From Pontibacterium sp049599735 (lineage in GTDB: Bacteria > Pseudomonadota > Gammaproteobacteria > Pseudomonadales > Balneatricaceae), in NCBI GenBank assembly GCA_049599735.1, contig JBMYOX010000001.1:1-64000 (forward strand): a stretch of DNA of 64,000 nt, given 5' to 3'. The notes under the pieces were generated by a model. The model searched no databases and was not told the origin of the DNA. It saw nothing but the letters and a program-made list of their open reading frames with translations. Below, in pieces: positions 16,101 through 24,130 of this stretch (positions within the stretch are counted from its first letter, which is position 1; every line of letters starts with the position of its first letter). Both the position numbers and the translations under genes were made by a program.

Positions 16101-16836
16101 CTACGGTGCCGCAGGTGATGATACTATTTTTGGCGGCAGCGGCATTGATGAGATTCACGGTGGTACCGGCAACGATACAATAGACGCGGGTGATGGTAGT
16201 GACCTTGTATTTGGTGATGAGGGTAATGACCAGATTTTTGGTGGCTCAGGCGGTGATAAGCTGATTGGGGGTGCCGGGGACGATACACTCCGTGGTGGTG
16301 AGGGTAATGATGACCTGAGGGGCTCAACCGGTGACGATATCCTTTACGGCGATGAAGGCAATGACAAGCTGTTTGGTGAGTCCAATAATGACACCCTCTA
16401 CGGCGGATCAGGCAACGACGTTGTATCCGGTGGCTCAGGTGCTGACCTGCTATACGGCGGCAATGATAACGATACAGTAGTCGGCGGCGGTGGCGCTGAC
16501 ACACTTTATGGTGACGCGGGTGATGACACACTGCGTGGCGGCAGTAATGATGATGTACTGATCGGTGGCCAGGGCAACGATGTACTGACCGGTGGTTCCG
16601 GCGCTGATACTTTTGCTTTTAGCAGTGATGCGGGCGGAGCCGATGTTATCGTCGACTTTGTTGTTGGTGAAGACACTATTGATCTGGTTCAAACGGGTGT
16701 GAGTAGTATCGAAGGCCTGACAATTACCGATATTGCGAGTGATAAAGCGCTGGTTGATTACGGTTCGGGTACTGTTGAGGTCAGAGGGGCTACTTCTTCT
16801 GATTTAACCAGCGACTCCTTCGAATTCACCGTATAA
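13120..16836 (+). CDS. Giant RTX repeat protein (type I secretion substrate candidate)
   Basis: A 1238-residue, very acidic, Gly/Asp-rich protein consisting almost wholly of RTX nonapeptides (GGxGxDxUx), roughly a hundred by length. Layout: short RTX block (about 15-75), Ser/Thr/Glu-rich linker (about 76-124), long RTX block (about 125-880) and a beta-domain (about 880-958) with DIIADFSAADGDTIDL. A shorter RTX block (about 960-1160) follows, then a second copy of that domain ending at the C-terminus (DVIVDFVVGEDTIDL to EFTV). No protease, lipase or toxin domain and no N-terminal signal peptide are seen. The ATG at 13120 is chosen because GAGGAAG precedes it; a GTG two codons upstream lies within that ribosome-binding site. 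RTX repeats fold around Ca2+ outside the cell. The role could be a surface layer, adhesin or matrix protein. Confidence 0.93.
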   Translation: MPVEENDSIVGTLESDRLKGTSDSDVIQGLDGNDRVVGRNDNDIISGDAGADKLFGNDGSDTISGGDGNDIIYGDTDSNSTDSMHSEGSGEVSVSPSTTNPTSSEEEVAEPVVNESNYNQTNYKDLIHGGEGNDTIYGGWGDDRIYGEAGDDILRGGNDNDVIKGGEGADSLYGDLGDDNLEGGTGDDKLFGSHGDDKLYGGAGDDLLRGDWGDDTLKGNVGEDFLDGGAGNDTIDAGNDNDTVYGGTGDDVIDAGQGDDLVIAGDGNDIASGGSGDDIIHGNSGEDVISAGSGNDTVYAGLDNDRVEAGYGNDEVHGQEGDDYIDGSNGNDVLSGNSGNDTLLGGADNDKLFGGVGDDTLDGGTQKDQLWGQEGDDTLLGGADTDWLRGGTGEDTLEGGTGDDFLYGGNQDDILKGDEGDDQLYGESGNDHLEGGSGADRLSGSAGQDSLYGGDDADTLDGGADNDYLDGGSGNDRLYGKDGADEIDGGTGDDQIHGGTGNDIIDGGDGQDRVFGDSGDDTISGGSDNDLLMGGQGNDTIDGNDGNDDLRGGTGNDTLSGSAGDDKLFGESGHDVIDGGVGLDIVVGGSGNDTLSGGDDRDVLSGDQGADTLSGDAGDDILRGGSENDTLLGGTGADSLSGGSHHDTLYGGEGNDRLSGDSGDDKLYGEAGTDTLYGGEGNDHLEGGEGNDKLDGGSGTDTLYGGSGDDHMHGQDGADKLYGETGNDRIHGGDSNDYISGGEGQDTIFGDAGNDKIYGGADNDLLIGGAGSDRLYGEDGDDDLRGSEGNDRMEGGAGNDKLFGETGKDTITGGTGNDIVVGGSGNDLLRGGDDNDVVAGGDGNDKIYGDAGNDDLRGGAGDDILFSGAGDDVQSGGAGDDRFTFGTEAESGADIIADFSAADGDTIDLSYARITSMDEITLTSQGDNKTLIDYGKGTIEVRGISADEMTADHFDFLVYGGDGEHHIVGDSGYNVQDGGADNDILDGAGGDDRLYGAAGDDTIFGGSGIDEIHGGTGNDTIDAGDGSDLVFGDEGNDQIFGGSGGDKLIGGAGDDTLRGGEGNDDLRGSTGDDILYGDEGNDKLFGESNNDTLYGGSGNDVVSGGSGADLLYGGNDNDTVVGGGGADTLYGDAGDDTLRGGSNDDVLIGGQGNDVLTGGSGADTFAFSSDAGGADVIVDFVVGEDTIDLVQTGVSSIEGLTITDIASDKALVDYGSGTVEVRGATSSDLTSDSFEFTV

Positions 16837-16870
16837 CTTATAGAAGCCATAAGTCTGGCTGACTTCTGAT

Positions 16871-16922
16871 TTACAGCAGGCAGTACTTTCATTAATACAA
16901 TGAAAGTACTGCCTGCTTGTAA
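16871..16922. terminator. Long perfect hairpin after the RTX gene
   Basis: GCAGGCAGTACTTTCATT (16876-16893) and its exact complement (16899-16916) form an 18-bp stem with a 5-nt loop. After a one-base bulge the stem continues with TTACA/TGTAA. The structure lies 35 nt past the RTX stop and is not followed by a T-run. It may terminate or protect the 3' end of the RTX mRNA, or terminate the opposing yheV-side transcript. Confidence 0.6.
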
Positions 16923-17030
16923 ACGATGAACTACCTCCCTCTGCGCTGATAATCCGTAAAAAGTGGTTATTTAGCAGCATTTCAGCCCATTTTCCGATAG
17001 TTCGCAAGAACCACCCCATAAAGACGATTT

Positions 17031-17294
17031 TTAATGATCACGCCGTTGTGCACCCGGATTAGGCACAAAAATCAGTGGCTGAGCATCCTCAGCAACCGGT
17101 TCAGGGTCACGATTAACCCGGGTTTCCAACTCTTCAGCCGCTTCATCGGCACCATCCAGACGCATGGCATCTTCAAAGTCACAGTCTACGCAGTCACGGT
17201 ATTCCCGTGTGTCATCCCGATACATACGCAGGCTGTCCTGCGCACCACAGCGGGGGCAGGTCGCGCCGGCAATAAAGCGTTTTACAATCTTCAT
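17031..17294 (-). CDS. YheV-family zinc-ribbon protein
   Basis: An 87-residue protein beginning MKIVKRFIAGATCPRCGAQD, close to the start of E. coli YheV. It has two CxxC pairs (CPRC at 13-16 and CVDC at about 36-39) that would bind one zinc ion as a ribbon, followed by an acidic tail. Family function is unknown. It lies 1 nt downstream of prlC on the same strand, so it is probably co-transcribed with oligopeptidase A. Confidence 0.85.
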   Translation of the reverse strand: MKIVKRFIAGATCPRCGAQDSLRMYRDDTREYRDCVDCDFEDAMRLDGADEAAEELETRVNRDPEPVAEDAQPLIFVPNPGAQRRDH

Positions 17295-17295
17295 A

Positions 17296-19341
17296 TCAGG
17301 ACTCTCTCGGTGTTATGCCACTGTGACGCAATAATGCATCAACCTGAGGTTTACGGCCACGAAATTCAACAAACAGGTCCATCGCTTCACGGGAGCCGCC
17401 TTGTTCCAGAATCGCATGCAGGAAATCAGCCCCTGTCTCCGCATTAAAAATGCCCTCGTCCTCAAAACGGGAAAACGCATCCGCAGAGAGTACTTCTGCC
17501 CATTTATAGCTGTAATAACCCGCCGCATAACCCCCGGCAAAGATATGGCTGAAGCTATGCTGGAACCGGTTAAACGCAGGGGCTTTTACCACAGATACCT
17601 GGTCTCGAATGCGGCCCAGCACTGCCTGTATATCCGTTTTACCTGCTTCGAATTCGCGGTGCAGATGAAAATCAAACAGCGAAAACTCCAGCTGACGGAC
17701 CATCATCATACTGCTCTGGAAGTTTTTCGCAGCCAGCATTTTATCCAGCAAGGCCTGAGGTAATGTCTCACCTGTCTGGTAATGACCGGAAATCAGTGCC
17801 AGTGCTTCGGGCTCCCAGCACCAGTTTTCAAGAAACTGGCTGGGTAATTCCACCGCATCCCAGGCAACCCCGTTAATACCACTCACATCGGCCTGCTCAA
17901 TGCGGGTCAGCATATGGTGGATGCCATGCCCGAATTCGTGAAAAAGCGTAGTGACTTCGTTGTGGGTCAGCAAGGCCGGATCATCACCAACCGGTGGGTT
18001 AAAGTTACAGACCAGGTAAGCAACCGGTAATTGCAGGCTGCCATCTTCCAGACGACGACGTACCCGGCAGTCATCCATCCAGGCACCACCGCGTTTTTTC
18101 TCGCGGGCAAAAGCATCAAGATAGAAACGGGCGATCAGTTCACCACCCCGGCTGACTTCAAACAAACGTGCATCGGGGTGCCAGCGGTCAAAGACCTCTA
18201 CTTCCTGAATATCGATAGCAAACAAACGATGGGCCACCGCAAAAAGGCCGTCCAGTACTTTGGGCATCGGAAAATAAGGCCGCAGCATTTCCTGGGAAAT
18301 TTCGTAACGCGCGTGTTTTAACTTCTCACTGTAAAAGCCGACATCCCAGGCTTCCAGTGTTTCCATGGCAAATTCGTCACGGGCGTAATCACAAAGTGCC
18401 TGAAATTCAGCTTTGGCCTCAGGGCGGCTTTTCTCTGCCAGATCATCCAGGAACTGAATCACCTGATCGGGGTTTTCTGCCATTTTGGTCGCCAGGGAAT
18501 AATCCGCATAGCTGTCAAAACCCAGCAGCGTCGCCTTTTCCTGACGCAGCTGCATAATGTCCTGCATAATCGCTGAGTTATCCCAGCTACCTGCATTCGG
18601 GCCCTGATCGGAGGCGCGGGTAGAAAAAGCTTCATAAACTTCACGGCGTAATTCCCGGTTCTCGGCGTACGTCATTACCGGGAAGTAAGACGGAAAATCG
18701 AGGGTAATTAACCAGCCATCATTGCCTTTGGCGTCTGCCAGCTGACGGGCAGCGGCTTTAGCAGTATCCGGTAAACCCGCCAACCGGGTCTCATCAGTAA
18801 TCAGCTTGTTCCAGCCACCGGTGGCATCCAGAACATTTTCAGAAAACTTAGTGGTCAGCTCAGACAAGCGCTGTTGCAGCGCTGCAAAACGTTGCTGTTG
18901 CTGCTCGGGCAGGGCGATACCGGAGAGTTTAAAATCACGCAGATTATGCTCAATAGCGGTTTGCTGCGGCACACTGAGGCCGCTGAATTGCTCGCTGTCC
19001 GCCAGTTGTTGATAAAGCTGATACAAACCCTGATTTTGACCCAGCTCTGTCCAGAACTGTGAAAGTTTTGGCAGGCAAGCATTGTAAGCATCACGCAGCT
19101 CATCGGTATTCACTACAGCGTTCATATGAGACACCGGCGACCAGGCTTTGCCCAGGGTATCGTTCAGGGATTCCAACGGTGCAATAAAATTATCCCAGGT
19201 CGGGGTCTCAGTCTCGCTGACCAGTTTTGCGATAGTCTTGCGGCTTTGTGCCAGCAGCTGATCAATAGCGGGCTCCACCTGTTCGGGCGTAATCTGACTA
19301 AAAGGCGGCAGGGTAGAGGCTTGCAGCAGGGGATTGCTCAT
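17296..19341 (-). CDS. prlC: Oligopeptidase A (M3 metallopeptidase)
   Basis: Cytoplasmic zinc oligopeptidase that degrades short peptides, including cleaved signal peptides. The 681-residue length matches E. coli PrlC. The active-site motif HEFGH starts at His468 within TTLFHEFGHGIHH, and the third ligand Glu would lie in the downstream segment DAVELPSQFLENW. The start at 19341 (MSNPLLQASTLPPF) has a GGAG ribosome-binding site; the frame is open 17 codons further upstream without one. It is followed after 1 nt by the yheV-like gene. Confidence 0.95.
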   Translation of the reverse strand: MSNPLLQASTLPPFSQITPEQVEPAIDQLLAQSRKTIAKLVSETETPTWDNFIAPLESLNDTLGKAWSPVSHMNAVVNTDELRDAYNACLPKLSQFWTELGQNQGLYQLYQQLADSEQFSGLSVPQQTAIEHNLRDFKLSGIALPEQQQQRFAALQQRLSELTTKFSENVLDATGGWNKLITDETRLAGLPDTAKAAARQLADAKGNDGWLITLDFPSYFPVMTYAENRELRREVYEAFSTRASDQGPNAGSWDNSAIMQDIMQLRQEKATLLGFDSYADYSLATKMAENPDQVIQFLDDLAEKSRPEAKAEFQALCDYARDEFAMETLEAWDVGFYSEKLKHARYEISQEMLRPYFPMPKVLDGLFAVAHRLFAIDIQEVEVFDRWHPDARLFEVSRGGELIARFYLDAFAREKKRGGAWMDDCRVRRRLEDGSLQLPVAYLVCNFNPPVGDDPALLTHNEVTTLFHEFGHGIHHMLTRIEQADVSGINGVAWDAVELPSQFLENWCWEPEALALISGHYQTGETLPQALLDKMLAAKNFQSSMMMVRQLEFSLFDFHLHREFEAGKTDIQAVLGRIRDQVSVVKAPAFNRFQHSFSHIFAGGYAAGYYSYKWAEVLSADAFSRFEDEGIFNAETGADFLHAILEQGGSREAMDLFVEFRGRKPQVDALLRHSGITPRES

Positions 19342-19455
19342 TGATGTGTATCTCCGGTGAAACAGTCCATTAAAACGGTCTGGGGGAAGCACTAATCTGC
19401 TTACGAATAGGTATACAATGGGGTTTAAACGTTAATTTTCAACAGGACCGGCACT

Positions 19456-19995
19456 ATGCATATCCGAACCTTTCAGGGCATCACTCCACAGTTGGGTGAG
19501 CGAACTTTTGTAGATCCCAGCGCGGTGGTACTGGGTGATGTACAGATGGGCGATGACTGCTCCGTCTGGCCTCTGACCGTGATTCGGGGTGATATGCACC
19601 GTATCCGTATCGGTCAGCGCACCAGCGTGCAGGATGGTTCTGTGCTGCATATTACCCATGCTGGCCCCTTTAATCCGGACGGTTTCCCGCTGATTATTGG
19701 TGATGATGTCACTATTGGTCATCAGGCCATGCTGCACGGCTGCACAATTGGTAGCCGGGTTCTGGTAGGCATGGGCGCGATGGTAATGGATGGCGCGGTG
19801 GTTGAAGACGAGGTGATTATTGGCGCCGGTAGCTTGGTGCCACCGGGGAAAACACTGAAATCAGGTTATCTGTACGTAGGGCGGCCGGTTAAAGCCCAGC
19901 GACGCCTAACCGATAAAGAGCTGGGATTTTTTACCTATACCGCTGGAAACTACGTAAAACTGAAGGACCAGCATCGGCAAGAGACTTACGTTTAA
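19456..19995 (+). CDS. Gamma-carbonic-anhydrase-like hexapeptide protein (YrdA family)
   Basis: A 179-residue left-handed beta-helix protein with hexapeptide repeats (for example AVVLGDVQMGDDCSVWPLTV). It keeps the metal-binding histidine segments HITHAG and GHQAMLHGC typical of gamma-class carbonic anhydrases and YrdA. It would form a trimer with zinc or iron between subunits. Whether this subgroup has carbonic anhydrase activity is not settled. It is divergent from prlC across a 114-bp gap containing a TATACAAT-like -10 box near 19412-19419. Confidence 0.9.
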   Translation: MHIRTFQGITPQLGERTFVDPSAVVLGDVQMGDDCSVWPLTVIRGDMHRIRIGQRTSVQDGSVLHITHAGPFNPDGFPLIIGDDVTIGHQAMLHGCTIGSRVLVGMGAMVMDGAVVEDEVIIGAGSLVPPGKTLKSGYLYVGRPVKAQRRLTDKELGFFTYTAGNYVKLKDQHRQETYV

Positions 19996-20019
19996 ATCCC
20001 TGCCGAACGCCGGAATTTC

Positions 20020-20044
20020 ACCTGTCGGGTATAACCCGGCAGGT
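20020..20044 (+). terminator. Hairpin after the gamma-carbonic-anhydrase-like gene
   Basis: ACCTGTCGGGT (20020-20030) and ACCCGGCAGGT (20034-20044) form an 11-bp stem with one G-T pair and a 3-nt ATA loop, 25 nt past the stop. A T-run is lacking, so it may be a weak or Rho-assisted terminator. Confidence 0.5.
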
Positions 20045-20132
20045 CACTTATTCATGCCCTGACCGGGTTAATTAAAAACCCAACCAGCAATGCCTGGGTA
20101 CAATTTCTAACTAAACCAAACCGCATTGTTAT

Positions 20133-20147
20133 TGATAAGCATTATCA
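20133..20147 (+). promoter_or_regulatory. Fur box upstream of the imelysin operon
   Basis: TGATAAG-C-ATTATCA matches the 7-1-7 Fur recognition motif (TGATAAT-n-ATTATCA) with one mismatch, 48 nt before the first imelysin start. This predicts repression by Fur when iron is sufficient. It fits the operon content, which resembles iron-regulated imelysin loci. Confidence 0.78.
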
Positions 20148-20194
20148 TTTGCATTACGATGCGCCTTATCAATTATCTGATGCAGGGTTTTATC

Positions 20195-21490
20195 ATGGAA
20201 TTTCGTACGGCATTGCCGGGTCTGGCAGTCAGTGTTTTATTACTTACCGGTTGTGCCGATCCGGTGCAGAAAACTCAGGCCGCAGTCAGCCCTGAAAAAG
20301 CAGTTTTAAACCATTATGCCGATATCGGTCTGGCGACTTATGAGGATACGCTTTATACCGCCCGGTCCCTGCAAGATACGATCAGGCACCTGCTGGACAA
20401 TCCCACAGAAGCGAATTTGCAGGCCGCTAAAACAGCCTGGAAAGCAGCGCGGGTGCCTTATCAGCAATCGGAAGTTTTCCGTTTTGGTAACAGTATCGTG
20501 GATGACTGGGAAGGCCGTGTTAATGCCTGGCCGCTGGATGAAGGGCTAATCGACTACGTAGCGACTAATTACGGTAATAGCTCTGATGAAAATGCTTTTT
20601 ACACCCTGAATGTGATCGCCAACCCGGTACTGAGCGTCGGTGGTGTCGAGGTGAATGCCCGCCAGATCAACAAACAATTACTGGCCGAAACCCTGCACGA
20701 AATTGATGATGTAGAAGCCAATGTAGCCACCGGTTATCACGCCATTGAGTTTCTGCTTTGGGGCCAGGATCTAAACGGCACAGAACCCGGTGCAGGTCGA
20801 CGCCCGGCAACCGACTTTAACCTGATGCAGTGTACCGGTGGCCATTGTGACCGCCGCCGTGATTATTTATCTGCCGCAACCGAACTGCTAATTGATGACC
20901 TTCAGGCAATGGTGGAAAACTGGAAAACCGATGGCCGCGCCCGCGCTGATCTGGCCGCTAAAGGTAACCTGGGTGGCCTATCAACCATGCTAACCGGCAT
21001 GGGCAGTCTGGCGTATGGCGAACTGGCCGGTGAGCGTATCAAACTAGGGCTGATGTTGCATGACCCTGAAGAAGAGCATGATTGCTTTTCCGATAATACC
21101 CACTGGTCCCATTTTTATGATGCCAAAGGCATCCAAAATGTTTACCTGGGCGAATATCACCGTGTTGATGGCAGCCGGTTAAAAGGCCCAAGCCTGTCGA
21201 CACTGGTTCAGCAGATTGACCCCGCCTCAGATCGACGCTTAAGAGCGCGGTTAGATGCCACACAAATCGCCATGCAACAAATGGTTAATGCCGCACAGGC
21301 AGGCTCTTCCTTTGATGTGTTGATCGCTGAAAACAACACAGCCGGCAACCAAATCGTGCAGCACGTTGTAGATGCCCTGAGCGCGGAAACACAAGCCATT
21401 GAAAACGTGATTACCCTGCTGAAGTTGGACGGCATTGAGCTGGAAGGCTCTGACAGCCTGGATAATCCTGCGGCCGTGCTGACGAACTAA
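20195..21490 (+). CDS. Imelysin-family iron-regulated lipoprotein (IrpA-like)
   Basis: A 431-residue periplasm-facing lipoprotein. The signal ends in the lipobox LLTGC with Cys20 as the lipidation site. The imelysin fold includes the motif GYHAIE (180-185, GxHxxE) in GYHAIEFLLWGQDL, thought to be the metal site, and a C-terminal four-helix region. Family members (IrpA, EfeO-like M75) are induced by iron limitation and implicated in iron uptake. The ATG at 20195 is chosen because it gives a proper lipoprotein signal; the open frame upstream runs into the Fur box. First gene of a four-gene operon, followed by a hairpin with a T-run that may attenuate the rest. Confidence 0.92.
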   Translation: MEFRTALPGLAVSVLLLTGCADPVQKTQAAVSPEKAVLNHYADIGLATYEDTLYTARSLQDTIRHLLDNPTEANLQAAKTAWKAARVPYQQSEVFRFGNSIVDDWEGRVNAWPLDEGLIDYVATNYGNSSDENAFYTLNVIANPVLSVGGVEVNARQINKQLLAETLHEIDDVEANVATGYHAIEFLLWGQDLNGTEPGAGRRPATDFNLMQCTGGHCDRRRDYLSAATELLIDDLQAMVENWKTDGRARADLAAKGNLGGLSTMLTGMGSLAYGELAGERIKLGLMLHDPEEEHDCFSDNTHWSHFYDAKGIQNVYLGEYHRVDGSRLKGPSLSTLVQQIDPASDRRLRARLDATQIAMQQMVNAAQAGSSFDVLIAENNTAGNQIVQHVVDALSAETQAIENVITLLKLDGIELEGSDSLDNPAAVLTN

Positions 21491-21508
21491 GGCACCAAAC
21501 CTCCTGCT

Positions 21509-21543
21509 AACAGGGGTAGCCATGCCTGCCTCTGTTATTTTTT
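21509..21543 (+). terminator. Attenuator-like hairpin after the first imelysin gene
   Basis: AACAGGGG (21509-21516) pairs with CCTCTGTT (21529-21536; one G-T pair), followed by ATTTTTT. It sits in the 73-nt gap between the imelysin and di-haem genes. It could terminate part of the transcripts, giving more of the first protein than of the other three. Confidence 0.55.
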
Positions 21544-21563
21544 AAGACTTACACCGGTCTGCT

Positions 21564-23048
21564 ATGAAAATTTTTATTCAAACACTTTTTATTCAGACAA
21601 TTGGCTTTGCATCCCTGTTTTTCACAGCGGCTACCTTTGCATTGAATACAGATCCGACCACGGATTTTTCCCGCGCTGAGTCCGGCGAAGTTTATCAGGG
21701 CGGGCTTGGCACCCATTTTAAACGTATTAACGCCGATGCATTTTCACAGCCTTCAGCAAACCTGAGTTTTGAGCATCAACTGGATTTCCGGGTAGGCAAT
21801 GGTATTTTTAAGAAGCTCTGGGTTAGTGCACCCGCCACAACCACCGCCAGCGATGGTTTAGGCCCGCTCTACAATGCCCGTGCCTGTCAGCGTTGCCATC
21901 TGAAGGACGGGCGGGGCCATCCCCCCGAGGCTAACTGGCCCGAAGATAATGCCGTTTCTATGTTTTTGCGCCTGAGCATTCCGGCTCAAAACCTCACACA
22001 ACAGCAACAACTGGCTTCAGGCCAACTAGGCAATATTCCGGAACCCACCTACGGAGGGCAGCTACAGGATTTTGCCGTGGCCGGTCTGCCTGCAGAAGGC
22101 CGTATGAGCATCCGTTATCAGGAAATACCCGTTATATTATCCGGCGGGGAAACGGCTTCCTTACGCCAACCTGTCTATAGCATCAGTGACTTAAGTTACG
22201 GGCCGCTGCACCCGCAGGTTCAGATCTCCCCAAGGGTAGCACCACCGATGATCGGACTGGGTTTGCTGGAACAGATCAGCGATCAGGACTTGCTGGCAGC
22301 AGAAGATCCGGATGATAAAAACAACGACGGTATTTCAGGGCGGGCCAATCGCGTCTGGCATGCTGCAAAACAGCAGATCAGCCTGGGGCGTTTTGGCTGG
22401 AAAGCAGGTAACCCTTCGCTCAATCAGCAAAATAACAGTGCGCTGAACGGTGATATGGGTATCTCTAATCCGGATGCAACAAGCCCGAATGGCGACTGCA
22501 CCCCGCAACAGCCGGAGTGCCTGATCCTGCCAAACGGCAACAGTTTGCACCACAACGGCTTCGAAGCTTCACGACAAATGACCGATCTGATGCTGTTTTA
22601 CACCCGCAATCTGGCAGTACCCGCCCGCCGTGATGTGGATAAAAAACAAGTACTGGCCGGCAAACAAGTTTTTTATAACACCGGCTGTCAGAGCTGCCAC
22701 AAGCCTAAGTTTGTTATCAACAACGATCCCGCAGCGCCTGATAATAACAGCCCTCAGCTTATCTGGCCTTATACCGATTTACTGCTACACGATATGGGCG
22801 AAGGCCTGGCAGATAATCGCCCGGAGTTTGCCGCAACCGGTCAGGAATGGCGTACACCTCCCTTATGGGGTATTGGCCTGACACAAACCGTCAGTGGCCA
22901 TAGTTATTTTCTACATGATGGACGGGCCCGCAATTTACTGGAAGCCATTCTCTGGCACGGCGGCGAAGCAGAGTCCATAAAACAAGCCGTCATTCAGATG
23001 CCAAAAAATAGCCGCGATAACCTGATACAGTTTCTGGAGTCACTCTGA
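21564..23048 (+). CDS. Di-haem oxidoreductase-like c-type cytochrome (DUF1111)
   Basis: A 494-residue exported protein with an N-terminal signal peptide (about 1-27) and two CxxCH haem-c attachment sites, CQRCH (108-112) and CQSCH (375-379). The C-terminal FLHDGRARNLLEAILWHGGEA is typical of this DUF1111/thiol-oxidoreductase-like family. The name thiol oxidoreductase is historical; activity is not established. It may supply redox chemistry for iron handling in the periplasm. It sits between two imelysin genes, with its stop overlapping the next start (TGATG). Confidence 0.9.
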   Translation: MKIFIQTLFIQTIGFASLFFTAATFALNTDPTTDFSRAESGEVYQGGLGTHFKRINADAFSQPSANLSFEHQLDFRVGNGIFKKLWVSAPATTTASDGLGPLYNARACQRCHLKDGRGHPPEANWPEDNAVSMFLRLSIPAQNLTQQQQLASGQLGNIPEPTYGGQLQDFAVAGLPAEGRMSIRYQEIPVILSGGETASLRQPVYSISDLSYGPLHPQVQISPRVAPPMIGLGLLEQISDQDLLAAEDPDDKNNDGISGRANRVWHAAKQQISLGRFGWKAGNPSLNQQNNSALNGDMGISNPDATSPNGDCTPQQPECLILPNGNSLHHNGFEASRQMTDLMLFYTRNLAVPARRDVDKKQVLAGKQVFYNTGCQSCHKPKFVINNDPAAPDNNSPQLIWPYTDLLLHDMGEGLADNRPEFAATGQEWRTPPLWGIGLTQTVSGHSYFLHDGRARNLLEAILWHGGEAESIKQAVIQMPKNSRDNLIQFLESL

Positions 23049-24130
23049 TGTTTCAACGCCTGAGCCTGATACCTCTGTGGATACCGGTATTCTGCCTGTT
23101 TTTTATCAGTGGTTTGTTGCATGCAAGCCCTCGTGATAACACGTGGCAGGCACTGAATATAAGCCTGGTACAGGAGCAGATTATTCCCCGTTACCAAACC
23201 CTGGCGGAGCAGAGCAAGCACCTGCTAACAACCACTGAACAACTTTGCGCAGCACCCGGACAAACCACTTTAAACAATGCACACTCTGCTTTTCATAACA
23301 CGATGGATGCCTGGCAGGGCATACAGCATGTGCAGTTCGGGCCTGTGACTTTCTTAATGCGTAACTTCAGCCTGCAATTCTGGCCAGATAAAAAAAATCT
23401 GATCGGCAAACAGCTTAATAAGTTACAACAATCAAAAACGCAGAAGAGCCTGACAGCCGAGTATTTTCGGGGTGCCAGTATCGCCGTTAAAGGCCTTCCC
23501 GCGCTTGAGCGACTCTTATTCGATAACAAAACCCTGGATGCCTATAGCTGTCAGTTAACGATCGCCATTGCCAAACAGGTACACCACATGAGTCAAGCGA
23601 CTTATCGCGAGTGGCTGGATACTCAGCTGAATGAATTTGTCCTGGCACCCGGTGGAAGCGGCTATTACGAAGACAGCACTGAAGCGGCAACTGATCTGAT
23701 GAAATCACTGGTGGAGCCCGTTGAAGTGATCCGGGACCTGAAACTATTAAGACCCTTACACAAAAGCGCCCGTCAGGCTAAGCCACTACGGGCTGAATCC
23801 TGGCGCAGCCAGCGCTCCCTGCGCAATATTCAGCTAAACATGGCAGCCCTGTCGGCGCTTTATCAGGGCAACCCGCATCACAGCCTGAAAGCGTTACTGG
23901 CAGCAGAAGGTCAAAAAGTATTATCCGAACAGATAGGGCACAGCTTTGACACCCTTAAAATACAACTTGAGCAGATCCCAACACCGCTTTATCAGGCCGT
24001 CAAAGATCCGGCCAGCCACCAGCAACTGCGCCTTATATCGGTACAGATGAAACAGCTGCACCAGCAGCTGGAAACCGCGATGAAATCGCTCAACATTCAA
24101 CTGGGATTTAACAGCCGTGACGGGGATTAA
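23048..24130 (+). CDS. Second imelysin-family protein
   Basis: A 360-residue periplasmic protein with a cleavable signal peptide (hydrophobic to about residue 27, ending LLHASP). The fold segments WQGIQHVQFGPV and KGLPALERLLFD mark it as imelysin-like. It differs from the first imelysin in having no lipobox, and the GxHxxE motif is replaced by GLPALE. Translation is coupled to the di-haem gene (overlapping stop/start) and its end overlaps the DUF1513 gene by 14 nt. Confidence 0.88.
   Translation: MFQRLSLIPLWIPVFCLFFISGLLHASPRDNTWQALNISLVQEQIIPRYQTLAEQSKHLLTTTEQLCAAPGQTTLNNAHSAFHNTMDAWQGIQHVQFGPVTFLMRNFSLQFWPDKKNLIGKQLNKLQQSKTQKSLTAEYFRGASIAVKGLPALERLLFDNKTLDAYSCQLTIAIAKQVHHMSQATYREWLDTQLNEFVLAPGGSGYYEDSTEAATDLMKSLVEPVEVIRDLKLLRPLHKSARQAKPLRAESWRSQRSLRNIQLNMAALSALYQGNPHHSLKALLAAEGQKVLSEQIGHSFDTLKIQLEQIPTPLYQAVKDPASHQQLRLISVQMKQLHQQLETAMKSLNIQLGFNSRDGD

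Noticed and set aside
13193..16692. Many open frames of 67-166 codons on both strands within the RTX gene
   Set aside because: They are by-products of the repetitive, stop-poor RTX sequence; their compositions mirror the repeat and none resembles a known protein.
16804..17019. 71-codon minus-strand frame after the RTX gene
   Set aside because: It reads through the long hairpin and the RTX 3' end, has no ribosome-binding site and no recognisable product.
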